From Dirofilaria immitis (lineage: Eukaryota; Nematoda; Chromadorea; Rhabditida; Onchocercidae), in assembly GCA_024305405.1 (NCBI GenBank), contig JAKNDB010000079.1, positions 124,001 through 188,000 of the forward strand: a stretch of 64,000 nucleotides of DNA, given 5' to 3'. Shown here piece by piece: positions 1 to 11,566 of the stretch. The position numbers and the translations under genes are program-made. The notes beneath the pieces are model-generated. The model saw only the letters and a program-made list of their open reading frames with translations, searched no databases and was not told the DNA's origin. Numbering within the stretch: position 1 is the first letter of the stretch; each line of letters starts with the position of its first letter.

Positions 1-2
1 CA

Positions 3-300
3 ACTGATGAAATTTTGACAAAATTAGATGAAATAATGGGAATGGAAAAAAGAAGAGGCGAAGAAATGGATGATATAGAAAAATTCAAAGAAACAATGGA
101 TGGAAAAATATTCAAAACTGCTATAATTGAACCAAAAAGTATACATTATTTCGAGGGGATGATGAAATAGACTTGGTGAGATATTGTTTGAAATAATTTT
201 TAATTTTACAAAGTTTCACCAAAAATTATAGGGAACAATTCAAGAAATGAGACTTTCCGACGATCCTAATGATGCAGCTATTGCATGCGATGATGAAATT
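3..300 (+). CDS. cle-1: End of TSPN/laminin-G-like domain of the collagen
   Basis: Two exons, 3-175 and 232-300. The second reads [16 protein letters not shown] and continues IACDDE. It resembles the closing strand of the thrombospondin-N-like domain of collagens XV/XVIII (…IQ-L-I-DP-AA-C). The first exon is open in one frame up to about 133, then continues as [13 protein letters not shown] in a frame one base away, joining the next exon in phase 0. The frame change falls at an A5 run (134-138). One more A would join the two frames. The N-terminal part before 100 is less clearly part of the domain. Confidence 0.75.
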
Positions 301-3300
301 GTAAGTTTTCCTTTTAATTAAACGAATCAAATATTTTTTGAAAATTTATTTCCCAACGTAATTTTTGAGATTAAATTTTGACTTTCTTTTAAAAACTGAT
401 AATGAAATTTAGGATTTTCAAATTTTCAAAAACAAATTTTCCAAAATTTCAAAAATTTGCCAATTTGCCAGTATCATGCATTTTTATCTTAGTAAACTAT
501 GATCTTTTAGCATACTACATTTCCTGTAAAATTTTATCAAAAATTAAAAAAAGTACAAAAGTACTATAAATTAGAAGATTGCAAAAAAATATGTGTATGT
601 TTATTAAATTAATTAATTAATTAAACAATTTTTTTCTTTGATTTAGTGGAAAAGACGAAAAATGAAGTCGCTGAAGGTAAAAATTCGTTTGTTTTAGAAT
701 TTTATTATTTAATTTCAAATATTTGCTATTGATGTTGTTGTTTGTTAAATGTCGTTTGTTTAATTAATATATATTTTGTTTTTCAGAATCCTTCACTTAA
801 TTTTTTTCTTATTTATTAAATACTTAAAAAAGTAAATACTTTTACTGAATATTTTAAAGAATTTGAAATGGTATTATAATGATTTTTGAATAAAAACTGT
901 CAATTATTTGAGAAAAAGCGTTCTTCGAAAGTTTATAATTATCCATAATAATTTTGAACTAATTAATATGGATAATCATGTAATATAATATAATACTTAT
1001 ACAAATATTTACATATATGTTAAGTTATTTTGACTTTTTCAATTTACAAATTTATAGATTCATTGATCATGAATAAAGAATTTATTTTCAGGAAGGCAGT
1101 GGTATGCAAGATGAAGAAGAAATTCGAGAATACGGTCTGTCCCACTTGTTTGTAATAGCTATTCACTGAACTTGGCGACAAAATTTATTAAAGATTCAAA
1201 TTTATTAAAATTTATTAAAAATTTAAATTTGTTAAAAGTTTAGACCGATGCCATTCTTTAATTAGATAAATTCGTGGCTTTCTCACATTTTAAATTTTAA
1301 ATTCCAATTTTATTAATTTTTAATTTTTTTCCTGCAATATTGCTTATTGATTGTATATTTGCTTTAATGTTTTATTTGAAATCTTAATTTTGATTCCTTC
1401 TAACATTAATTTAATATTCCCGGAAATCATTTTTTTGATATGAAAATTTTGTAGAAAAATTGGAAAAGACAATAACGACATTACCACCGTCAGCTTCCAT
1501 CTATACAACATCAGAGTATTTACGCGGTGAGTGAAAAAAAAGCAAAATTTGTTGTTTTATTTTAATTACATTTACCTTTTTTAATTAATTAATTCTCGTA
1601 CGTTAAAAGATTCAAGAGATGCACTCAAATTTTTAATTTAACATGAACTATGCTTAACTTCCAAAATTTTATAACTAATCAAAAAACGTAATTAAATTTA
1701 AAATTTTTTTATAATTAAGAAAAAATAGGAGGAAGCGAAATTATGTTTTTGGTCGTTTTTGTCTCCGTTTTCTTTCAGATTTGTAACGAATTTTAGAATT
1801 GTCATATTTCTTTAAATTTCTTGTTTTTCATATCTTCAGTAAATCCTGGACTTTTTAAATTTTCAATGATTTCCAGAATTGTCATATGTTTTGAAACTTT
1901 TTTTCGAAATTCATAATGAATTCCGGAACTGCATTATTTTCCGGAACCCTTTTTTTAATTTTCAATGTTTCTAGAATTTTCATATATTTTGAGACTATTT
2001 TTCTTTTTTTTAAATTCGAAATAAATTCCAAAACTTTCATATCTTTTGGAATTGTTTTTTCTTTTTAGTTTTGAAAATTTTCGAAATTGTCATAATTCTT
2101 GGAATTCTCCTCTTCTTTTTTCCAAGTTTTTTTAATAAACTCCGAATTGTCTTTTTCTTTTTGTCGTATTTTTTGAAAAAGTGAGTTCCAAAATATTTAT
2201 ATTTTCTTGAAATTTTTTATCTTGCCAAATTCACCATTTTCAGATGATCACAATCTTTTTCTTCACCATCATCATTATCATCATCTTATTCTTCTTCATA
2301 TACTGACAACAATATGCAATTTATTACTGGCAAGCATACAGATAGTTTAATTGTACCTTTCTATGAAACTGCTGCTATTACGGAACACATAATTCCGGTT
2401 ATACCAATATCGGAACAGGTTCAATTGTTGGAAGCTTATCGTACAATACCGGAAATTCACGAATTCCGGAATGACCATAGTCATCGTATCGGTGGTTGGC
2501 AATTTGTAGAAGGGTCATGCTTGTTGAAAAATGATTTGAACTTGATAATAGATGCGAATGCATGCTCGCTGTTTATTTTAATTTTAATATCATTTATGTT
2601 ATGATTAAGAATTTTGAATTTTTTTCTTAAAATTTATTTCAGAAAATGGCAAAATTAGTTCGATTTCATAATTTGTTTTAAAACTTGTTTTACACGATAG
2701 CAAGCATGAAAATCATCATGTTTTTGTATAGTTACATATTTGTGCAATATATTCCTTTTGTTTTTAAATTTTTAAATTTTTTGTTTTTATTTTTTATTTT
2801 TAAAATATTTTTCTGATGAATGGATTGAATTTGAAACCAATTTTTTCGAATCTTTTCGTTGCATGCCTGCAATGAATTTTTGAAACTTTATCAATATTTA
2901 AAATTTTCCTTTCCGTTTAACGTCTTAATTTTAATTTCGATATCAGATTTATTGATTTGGTAGCAAGCATTTGATATCTAATTTGATACTGGGGCTAAAT
3001 CTAAAATAACTGAATTCAAATATCGGAAAAATCAAATTCAGTAAATGCTTTTTCTTCTTTCTTGGCTGATAATGTTTGATAATGCTAAAATGTTGTATGG
3101 ATAAAAAGGCGAATGATTCTGCAAGTTCTCAGCTGTAGGATTCTTTATCACTTTTATCATTCAGCACTAAGTGAAAATTTTTAGTGAGAGCAGAAAAAGG
3201 TGAAAAGGGTGATAGAGGTGATCAAGGTGAGCCAGGACCCCGGGACCAATCGGACCAGAGGGACCACCCGGAATGGTTAGTAAATTTTTGCTTCTTGTAT

Positions 3301-6300
3301 TTTTATCAATCAAATAAAATTAGCTTGAGAAAGAAATTGTCGATAATTTTTTTAGTGAATACCGAATTTCTCATTAATACTAACTTTTTCAGTGTCCTAC
3401 CAATTGTCAACCAGGACGTGATGGACGTGATGGCACACCTGGAAGGCCAGGAGATATGGGACCAATGGGACCAATGGGACAACCCGGTCCACCAGGGCCT
3501 CCTGGAGTATCAACTAAGTTGCAAGAAGGATTAGAAGGAGTTCAAACTATTGTTGGTCCTACAGGTCCACAAGGACGAACTGGACCAATGGGTCAATTTT
3601 TAATGCTTAATTTTGTAAATCATTTTAGAAATTTTTCATTAATCATGAACAAAGCAAAGCATTCTATTCTAGGGCCAAGAGGACCACAAGGACCACCGGG
3701 TATTGGAGAGCCAGGAATTCCGGGACCTCCAGGACTACCGGGAATTCCAGGCCGCTGTGAAAGATTACATCCGGACGATATTGAGCGGATCATTAGCGAC
3801 CATCGAATTAAAGTCAGAAGCAATATTTCTTGTTTTTATTTTTTAAGAAAATTAATTGGAAATTTTAAATTAATCAAAGAAAAAATTGAACTTAAGCTAA
3901 TTAAAGATTATGTGTTTGGAAATTATAGGGGAAAAAGGTGACTGCATTCCGGGAATACCTGCTTATCGTTCATCTGAAGTTAAAGATTTACCTCCATATG
4001 ATCCTTATCAACATCGTTATACCATGAAAGGCGAAAAAGGTTAATTATTGATATTAAAGAAATTTCTTGTAAAAATTAAATATCAAAAATTCAAATTTAC
4101 TGCTAAATTAAATTATAATTTCTTTTACAGGTGAACGTGGTGAAATGGGACTAATGGGTCCAATGGGCCCAATGGGACAGCCAGGGCCGCCAGGTCCTCC
4201 TGGACCAGCTGGATCTTATCCACCTGGATCAGCTGGACTTTATCCACCTGGATCAGCTGGACCTTACCCACCTGGATCAGCTGGATCTTATCCACCTGGA
4301 CCAGCTGCTTATCCACAACCAATGCATACTGCACCTGGAGGAGTAAAAGATTTTTAAAAAAATTAAAAATTAAGAAACCCGAATAATTAATTAAATAAAA
4401 TCATGACAAATAAAAATAATCGATTTCACTGTTTTTTGAAAAATTTATATACTTACGTAAAAACGCCTAAATAAACAAAATTTAATACTTTTAATTAATC
4501 ATTCGAATATTTATTTAAAATGGTTCAATTAAAATTTAACTAAAATAATTTTTAAATATTTTTAGAAATTTTAAAACAAGACAAATATATATATATATAT
4601 ATATATATAGTTCTTTTATAATTAATTAATTATAATTATTTTCCTCTAAAAACAAATAAATGGTACTAAAAATTAAAATAGAAATAAATTTTTTTAATAA
4701 AAATTGACTATATGAATTAAAATTAAATTTTCAATTAGGTTCATGTGTATCCAACAACAATTGAATTATTCACAGCATCCCATGGTATGCCAATAGGTTC
4801 ACTTACTTTTTGCATATCAAATCAACAATTATACATACGTGTTAATGGTGGTTTCAAAGATATTAAAGTTTGTTTGTTTTTTCCTTTTAATTTTTAATTC
4901 TATTAAATTAAAATTATAAAATATAACAAAAAACTTTTTCTATTTTTTTGATTCGAATTATGAAATTTAACAAAAACATTTTAAATAAGTAAGTATAAAT
5001 GGGAAAACTAAATAAGAAAAAAATTTTTAAAAATAAAAAGATAAATTTTAGCTCGAAGGTTTTCATCCAATTATGGAACGCTCTCCTACAGTCGTAAGCT
5101 ATTTTTATAAAATTTATTTTCTTCAGAATTTTATTATTATTATTAGGCTTATTCATTTCATTGATATGATAATTTTAATAAGTTTAAATTAATTAATTTA
5201 TAATTTCTTACTTTTTTAGATAATTATTACGTGTAAAACGCTTCCACATATGATTTTTGCTTTTTTGACGCAAATTTTAAGACGTGTAAAATTTATAATC
5301 AGTATTAAAAATATTATATGCTTATTATTTATCGTTAAGCTTATTTATTTTATTAAAATGATAATTTTAATAAGCCTATGTTTATTAATTTATGGTTTTT
5401 CCCTTTTTAGATAATTGCTGCGTATAAAATGTTTACATACATGATTTTTGCTTTTTGTCGCAAACATTTAGATTTGAAAAATTTATAAATATTATTATTG
5501 AAATGCTGAAAATAACAGCTGCAAGATGATTCTGGGAAAAGAGAGAAATGAATCGAAAATTAATTTAACAATTTAGGAAATTGAACTTGAATCCCCGAAT
5601 GAAAATTTCATACATTATTGGGTAAGTTTAATCAGCATTCATACATGGATGTTGTTAACCAGTAAAAATTTTGCCTCAATATTGTTAGTTATCTGTGGTA
5701 TTTGTGATGATATGTAACGCTAGCAATGGTGATAGTATATCGTAAATATTTCTATTTGCTTTTTTAAATAAAAAATTTCAAAAATTTAATTCGAATTTTT
5801 ATAAATATTTTTAGAAATTGCATCGAAATAATAATTTTTATTTTTCCAATCGATAAAAATCGCTTTATTTTTCGAATTAGGCTTTGAAATTTCCAATACT
5901 TAAAAACTTGAAAATTAATTTCTTTTTAAATTTAAAAAATTAATAAAAACATTTTCTTCTGAAGCAAAGCAACCGTAAGTATATAGCTAAGGTATCGAAT
6001 TATCCATAATTGTGATTTAGTAAATTATAATTATACATTATCCTATTGATTTCTTTGTAATAATATTGTTAATATTATCTCCTGAATAGTTTTTCCATCC
6101 ATATATCCATCTTGCAAATATGAAATTAATTAATTAATTAGAGCAATATTTTCAGTTTAATTAAAATCCATTGTAATAGAGTAATTACTAATTAAGTACT
6201 TAAATAGTAATTACTATATTACAATATAAAAACCAATATATGGTAGCGCTCATAGATAATTATTGATAAGAAAAATTTACTTGAAATCCATCAATTTTTC

Positions 6301-9300
6301 AAATTTAAATTAATACATTTTTCAAAACTTAATTTACGTATGGGATGCGCTTGTCGACAATTTTTGATGAGAGTTTACTATAAAATTTATCAATTTTTCA
6401 ATTTTAAATTCAATATTTATTAGCTAAATTAATATATAAAACACGCTATATTCGGCTTATTTTGAAAACTACTTTCGCATCGCAATAATATCTCAAATTT
6501 TAACACATTTTTTTATTTTTGTTTTTATACAGCACTTTCGTTATCAATATTATTATTATAGCACTGAAATATGCTTCATAATTATTATTTCATTTCATCA
6601 AACTACCATTTCCAGCAAATTTTTAGGACGAATCACAAAAATTTGGGCCACAATATCAAGCACCCTTGATACCTGATGATAAATTGATAGCATCAGAAAC
6701 ATCACAGATATTGCCACATCCTAAGATATCTTTGAAATCGGATTATCCGCAAAAATCCCATCAATTGATTCCTGATACACAAATATCATATGATATACAA
6801 TCAAGATTTGATGGTATACGTCGACCGGATGATATACCAGGGACATCGTTACCTGTGAAATATCGTCGCCCAGGCTATAAATCACCATCACCAGTGCCAG
6901 CAATAAGTACCATATCAACATTTCCTTATGAGCAAACACCGGGATATCAACTTTCATCGTTTCCACGTTTTGAATATCGACCACAACCAGGTCAACTTTA
7001 TCCAAGATATCGTTTGTCAAAAGATCGTCAGCTACATCATCGTAAGTTTTATCGACATGGTAGCCATCGGCAACCATCACGAACTTTGGATTACACTTTT
7101 CTTCACCGCAGCCTCGCTCAACACCTTGGCTCCATGTACGAAGACCAGGTAAAAATCGATTGTCGGTAAAAATGGATTACAAATCACAGCATCAATCAAC
7201 TCAGGTAAGACCTGAGTATTATCCAGAACATTGGCCCGCTTCGATCTATCAATCCGAACAGCATGGGCTAACTACTCAATCGCATGATCCAATTATGAAA
7301 GATGAAAGTAAATTATTACCAGAAATGCTAGTAACAGCAATGACACATACACAGCAACAGAGATCAGAAAATCAAGATCTTCAAACTAAACCGGAAAATA
7401 TTGCAATAACTACTACCAGTGCAATATCATTTAGCCAACACAGATCCAATCAATCGACAATCTTATCATCGTATGATGAGGTGACCCATTCAAATAAAAA
7501 ACGATTTTGGATTTTTTCCCAAAGCTCTTTTTCAAGTATAATCAAAAGACACACAAAGATTGAAATTCTTTTACATGCAATAATGCCAATGATTTGCTTC
7601 ATCATTTACCGAACAGAGATGTATAATGTTAAAAGATAGCAATTAGCTACTAGTATTGAAAAAGCTAAATCAGAAATGAATAAATAAATACCTAATTTTG
7701 AATTTTTTTCCTTAAAATTCAGTCTTTACAAAGAACAAAAAAATAAGCAAGTGGATTTAGTGAGGCAAAACGAAATGAATTGAATATAGATGAATTAATA
7801 AGTCAAATATTATGGCCAAAGAAAAAAATGGATTAATGAGGATTTATAATCCAAGATTTAGCAATCCAACTTAATTATATTTTCATCATACTAAATTATC
7901 GGTGGAATCCTTAATCTATTATCAGTCATCCCATGTGTTAAAAACAAACCAATATCATTTACCCAGCAATATTTGCCAGGTAAATCAAGCACAAAGAAAA
8001 TTCATCTACAGAAATCAGCTTAAAATTGCTATTTTGCATGAATGCATGAGTAATTTGCAAAAAAATTATATTGCAAAATGTTCTTTTTCCCATTTCGAAT
8101 TTACGAAGCATAAAAAATTTTTGGCACTTTATCTTTTGATTTGCACAATTTATTTATTCACTACAATTTTGCACAAACTAGCATGCATAAAGCTTTTGAA
8201 ATTGCACTTTTTTTAATTTGGAAAATTTTGAAAATTTAAAAATTTTCAAAATTTCTTTTCATATTTGTTTTGTGAAGAAAAAATCTTTTTTCTTTGGATG
8301 AAAGTAAAAAGAAAAAGTTATTTAGCAAAATAACGCAAATAAGGAATGTATTTTGCAATTTAAGCATGAAGCTCATCGTGCACGACATCCGGATCATGAT
8401 GAAATACGATATCGAGAACGACCGGGACCGGATCGGCATTCATCTTTCCCATCACATAGTCTTCAAGCTAAAGATCTTGTTGTACGTTATTGCTTTTGTC
8501 TTTTCCACTTTTTTCCTTTATATTATTTCTCTCAAACTCATATATTTAGTATAAATTGCAATTTGAAATGAATTATTTATATTCTGGCAATATAATAATA
8601 TCTATATCGAACAATGATTATTAATTTTTCGTTTAGCACGATATTTTTAGAATAAATTACAGCCTGGAATGAATTATTTATATTGCTAAAATATAATATC
8701 TAAATCGAATATTTTAATTATTAATAATTTTGTTTAGCTTCATCTCATAGCGCTGAATACACCAATGAATGGTAATATGCGTGGAGTACGTGGAGCTGAC
8801 TTAGCATGTTATCAGCAAGCTCGACAAGCCAATTTCCGTACCACTTTTCGAGCATTCCTTTCATCACATGTTCAGGTATAATTAATGGTACTAAATTAAA
8901 ATTTCTAAGAAGTTAAATTTATTGGCGACAATTTTTCTGACTTTAATTGAAAATAATAACTGCTTTGGTTAATTATGCCAATTAGCATTATCACCGAATT
9001 ATCACATCGGGTCTCAGTTAGTTATAAACTTTAATTTGCTCTTTATAATTTTCATTTTTCGGTGATATTTGAAATATTAAAGTAATGTTAATTTCACTGT
9101 ATCACCGAGCTTTTGTGTTAATTCTAAATTAATTAATAAAGTTTAATTTATTGCTTCATGATTTTTGTTTTTCAATGTGAAATTCTGAAATGAATAATAG
9201 TTGAAATCACATAATTCTTTTCAAAAGGAATTTTTTGGGATTTTCAAATTCATATTTCGAAAGTTAGATTTTCTTAAATTCGAACTGAAAACTTCGAACT

Positions 9301-11521
9301 CGGAATTAAACTATACCTAAACTTTTAGCAGTAGAATTAACAGAAATTAATTTTCATTTTTTATTTTATATAATTTGCATAGATTAATAAATTATGATAT
9401 GTGTTAAAGGTAAATGAAAAAAAAAATTTTTCTAGGACTTAAATAAAGTGGTACACAGCGGGGATCGTGATACGCCAGTAGTTAATCTTCGCGGTGAACG
9501 ATTGTTCGATTCTTGGAGTGATATCTTCCAACAAAGACATATGGCTGACGTACCAATTTATTCATTCAATCGCCGAAATATTTTCATCGATTCAATATGG
9601 TTTGTTATTGCTTGAATGAATGTTTTTGGAAAGATTATAAGGCTATGTTTATTGCTTGTGATAACGATATTATTCGCTCGTTGAAATTTGAGCCGAAAAT
9701 ACAGGAAAAAACAGAAAAGCGGGAAAAATTCTGGTGATTGATATGAAGCGAATCTAATTCTGATCATAAAAGTTGGTAAAATCCATTTCTAATAATTAAA
9801 AAACGGAAAGATACACTTCCGATAATCATAAAGCGGGAAGAATTCTAATGACTGCTGCAAAAAATTTATTTATTATGAGAAAAATTTCATTGATAGACTC
9901 AGTAATCAAATATAATAGTAAGAGAATATATATACTAATATTGCAAAAGAGTAATAATAGTATTGAAGTGAGTTAATGATAATAATGAAAAAATAGCAGG
10001 ATAAATCGAGTCGAAGAATCTAGAAGATGTCTTTTGGCCTTTTTATAGTGGAAATATCAGATGGTAAACATGATTAGCTGAATAATATAAGAGCGGCTTG
10101 AAAAAATATGCTTATGTAATTTTATTGAATAAGCATTGTTTGAATCATGTCAGTTAGCTTCGAAAAATCCATTTTTGCATGATCCTTGATTTTCGTGGTG
10201 GATGATGACTTATTACACATTAGTTAAACGAAGGGTTTAGTCATCAGAAGAAAAATGTGATGTGGATAATATTCGAACACGCACGGAGCTTCGATGGTTA
10301 CAACGTTCCGGTCAATTAGCACAGAATTCAACATTTGAACATTGTGCATGAACTTCGTTGTAGAAAATAAAAAGAGAATTAAATAAATAATTCATTATAT
10401 TAAATATCCTAAAATTCGTTTATGTTAGATGATAGCCATATAAAAATAAATAATTTGATTATTGGGATTTATCTGTATTATAAATTATTTCGGCTTTCCG
10501 ACAATGATTGATATAAATTTTGATGATCCTAAAAAGTAAAAATAGATTTATTCATATTTAGAAATTAATATACCAAAATAATTTCGATTCCCGAAGATGA
10601 CTAATTTATTGTTGAAGACAAATTATTCGACAAGAAAATTATTTTAAGGCCTGAAAAACGTATGTGGCATGGATCAGATTCTTCCGGCATGCGTAGTGAA
10701 TCCGGTTATTGTAGCGCTTGGAGATCATCAACATCAGCACAAGTTGGACGAGCATCATATATCGGACGTGGCTTACCGCTATTGCGTGATAGTCGAGATT
10801 CAGAGTGTTCACGTCAATTAGTAGTACTTTGCATTGAAGTATTATTTTTTTGTTAAACATCATTCCTTTAGCACAAAATTTATTGATGGAAGAAAAAGAT
10901 TGAATATGCAAAAATAAGTGATGTGTTGAATTATTTTGATGGATAAATGGTCGAAGAAGTCTTCATAGCTTGGCGGATGAATGGCCTGAGAAGTGCTAGT
11001 TTCGATGTAAATAACTTGAAAGACTTATTTAATTATATTTGTATAATTCATTCATCTATATCCATTAGATTCCGGAATTACTGATTGTTATTTTTTTGAT
11101 CACTTCAATCCTGAGCTAGTAAATCATAGGGACCTAATTCGTATGGCATCATATCATAACAGATCTGATTTAGTCATTATGTTTTCAATACTGTTTAAAA
11201 TTGCTTTTATAAAAGATTTTAAATATGATAATTTCAATTTGAAATTTCAAAATTTATTATTTTTAATTAAAAAAATTTCCCAGAATTCTTTCAATGATTT
11301 ATTTGAATGAAAAAATTAATGAATGAATAATTTTTTTGCAGAATATGAGCAAATACAATGTGGACAAACGATTGGGTAAAAGAGATCTTATTTTAATGAA
11401 TAGAAAACAAAAACAAAAACAAACAAACGAAAATTTCGCTTTATTCTTAAAAAATATATATTGTAATTGGTTCTGTTATAAGAAATTTTTGAATGAATTA
11501 ATAATTAAAATTAAAAATTAA
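3..11521 (+). CDS. cle-1: Collagen XV/XVIII-type protein with C-terminal endostatin domain (5' end outside window)
   Basis: This is the 3' part of a multiplexin collagen, a basement-membrane proteoglycan-type collagen. Exons I read on the + strand: <3-175, 232-300, 647-676, 1092-1134, 1455-1526, 2244-2491 (or 2494), 3185-3275, 3393-3591, 3673-3812, 3929-4039, 4131-4342, 4739-4867, 5052-5093, 5577-5621, 6627-7148, 7190-7480, 8365-8481, 8738-8875, 9436-9599, 10649-10838, 11342-11521. All have GT/AG borders and, apart from four single-base breaks, compatible phases. Domain order is end of TSPN/LamG, Ser-Gly linker, interrupted Gly-X-Y blocks, trimerization domain, hinge, endostatin. That order is diagnostic of collagen XV/XVIII, whose only C. 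elegans member is cle-1. The frame breaks lie at homopolymers at 134-138 (A5), 2256-2260 (T5), about 3240-3244 (G run) and 3929-3931 (G run). Each is repaired by one extra base, which suggests sequencing error. The hinge exon borders at 7041-7190 are the least certain. Confidence 0.92.
647..1526 (+). CDS. cle-1: Linker exons with a Ser-Gly glycosaminoglycan site
   Basis: Three short exons, 647-676 ([10 protein letters not shown]), 1092-1134 and 1455-1526, all with GT/AG ends and consistent phases (0, 0, 1, 1). The exon at 1092 begins [15 protein letters not shown] Ser-Gly next to acidic residues is the usual context for chondroitin or heparan sulfate attachment. Vertebrate collagens XV and XVIII carry such chains, and this would be the equivalent site. 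The last exon ([20 protein letters not shown]) is Thr/Ser/Pro-rich, as expected of an extended linker. Glycosylation is inferred from the motif only. Confidence 0.7.
1786..2200. repeat. Degenerate intronic repeat (gaattgtcatat-type, about 75 bp period)
   Basis: Inside the collagen intron 1527-2243, a motif close to agaattgtcatattttttg recurs about five times at roughly 60-80 bp spacing (near 1797, 1875, 1974, 2035, 2085), with T-rich filler between. It is strongly diverged and has no coding frame. Confidence 0.5.
2244..2494 (+). CDS. cle-1: Ser-rich linker exon with a reading-frame break
   Basis: After the acceptor at 2242-2243 the phase-1 frame opens as DDHNLF. A serine-rich stretch ([18 protein letters not shown]) then continues in the neighbouring frame and stays open to two possible phase-1 donors after 2491 or 2494. 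Both donors fit the phase-1 start of the first Gly-X-Y exon at 3185. The shift lies in a T5 run (2256-2260) and is cured by one extra T. I do not recognise a domain in the rest (for example [19 protein letters not shown]). It is probably non-collagenous linker. Confidence 0.6.
3185..4342 (+). CDS. cle-1: Interrupted collagen triple-helix (Gly-X-Y) exons
   Basis: Five exons (3185-3275, 3393-3591, 3673-3812, 3929-4039, 4131-4342) encode Gly-X-Y blocks such as [50 protein letters not shown] and [14 protein letters not shown]. They are separated by non-collagenous pieces, including CPTNC and [19 protein letters not shown]. Short blocks with many interruptions are typical of multiplexins. The cysteine pair in CPTNC could form interchain bonds. 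Two frame breaks occur: a missing G in the G run near 3240-3244, and one in the G run at the start of the 3929 exon. The last exon ends in an unusual octapeptide repeat. Confidence 0.92.
4211..4311 (+). repeat. 24-bp in-frame coding minisatellite (YPPGSAG-x octapeptide, about 4 copies)
   Basis: The coding sequence repeats the unit YPPGSAG plus one variable residue (L, P or S) about four times, ending [11 protein letters not shown]. The glycines are spaced 3, then 5, so the block cannot be a regular triple helix. It sits between the last Gly-X-Y block and the trimerization domain. The 24-bp unit preserves the reading frame, so copy number could vary without frame damage. Confidence 0.85.
4585..4609. 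repeat. (AT)n microsatellite in a collagen intron
   Basis: Uninterrupted AT dinucleotides of about 25 bases in the intron between the last Gly-X-Y exon and the first trimerization exon. Confidence 0.95.
4739..5093 (+). CDS. cle-1: Multiplexin trimerization domain exons
   Basis: Exons 4739-4867 and 5052-5093, both in phase 0. The peptide [20 protein letters not shown] is followed by [20 protein letters not shown] and then [14 protein letters not shown]. This matches the collagen XV/XVIII trimerization fold, in which a …GSL-F-I---ELYVRV--GF--IQLE… core nucleates three-chain assembly. Spacing and order relative to the Gly-X-Y block and the hinge are as expected. Nothing appears broken. Confidence 0.88.
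5146..5500. repeat. About 190-bp diverged tandem duplication in a collagen intron
   Basis: Two copies start near 5146 and 5336. Shared landmarks in the same order are gcttatt-att, atgataattttaataag, a cttttt(t)agataatt acceptor-like site, catgatttttgcttttt and aaaatttataa. The first copy contains an open 66-nt segment (5220-5285) flanked by AG and gtaaaa. The second copy keeps the acceptor but not the donor. Confidence 0.8.
5577..8481 (+). CDS. cle-1: Hinge region between trimerization and endostatin domains
   Basis: Exons 5577-5621 ([15 protein letters not shown]), 6627-7148, 7190-7480 and 8365-8481 are all phase 0 as read. The sequence is Pro/Gln/His/Tyr-rich and low in hydrophobics, as expected of the protease-sensitive hinge from which endostatin is released in vertebrates. 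An alternative is that 7042-7111 is a 70-nt intron (gtaagt…ccgcag). Both readings are open, but only the unspliced one keeps phase with 7190. The last exon is His/Arg-rich ([20 protein letters not shown]) and abuts the endostatin core, where the zinc-binding histidines lie in the human protein. Confidence 0.7.
8738..10838 (+). CDS. cle-1: Endostatin domain exons
   Basis: Exons 8738-8875, 9436-9599 and 10649-10838. Landmarks are [81 protein letters not shown] and QLVVLCIE. They align along the whole vertebrate endostatin core, and all four disulfide cysteines are present (ADLAC, GYC, SEC, VLC). Phases run 0-0, 0-2, 2-0 without breaks. In vertebrates endostatin is a released anti-angiogenic fragment. 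In C. elegans the corresponding domain is implicated in cell and axon migration. The two introns here (9600-10648 and 10839-11341) contain coding-like islands described separately. Confidence 0.96.
11342..11521 (+). CDS. cle-1: Last exon: C-terminal tail after endostatin
   Basis: The previous exon ends exactly after …VLCIE at a GT donor, and this exon follows a tttgcag acceptor in phase 0. It reads [16 protein letters not shown], then a Lys/Gln-rich tail, to a TAA at 11519-11521. If the intron is not spliced, the ORF instead ends six codons on, at 10854-10856. The first 12-15 residues look like a normal extension of the last endostatin strand. The remaining tail is low complexity and could be shortened by another donor. 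Confidence 0.6.
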   Translation, partial: NMSKYNVDKRLGKRDLILMNRKQKQKQTNENFALFLKNIYCNWFCYKKFLNELIIKIKN

Positions 11522-11560
11522 CCCTAGTTTCGATGGATTTGTATTCAATTTTAATTATTA

Positions 11561-11566
11561 AATAAA
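11561..11566 (+). terminator. Candidate polyadenylation signal of the collagen gene
   Basis: A canonical AATAAA lies about 40 bases after the TAA at 11519-11521, a normal distance for a compact nematode 3' UTR. In DNA this AT-rich the hexamer is common by chance, so position is the only support. Confidence 0.4.

Noticed and set aside
3620..3823. - strand collagen-like ORF ([10 protein letters not shown]…)
   Set aside because: It is the reverse complement of the Gly-X-Y exon at 3673-3812; proline and glycine codons are complementary.
4125..4334. - strand ORF with [12 protein letters not shown] repeats
   Set aside because: It is the antisense of the collagen octapeptide repeat; the + strand has the real product.
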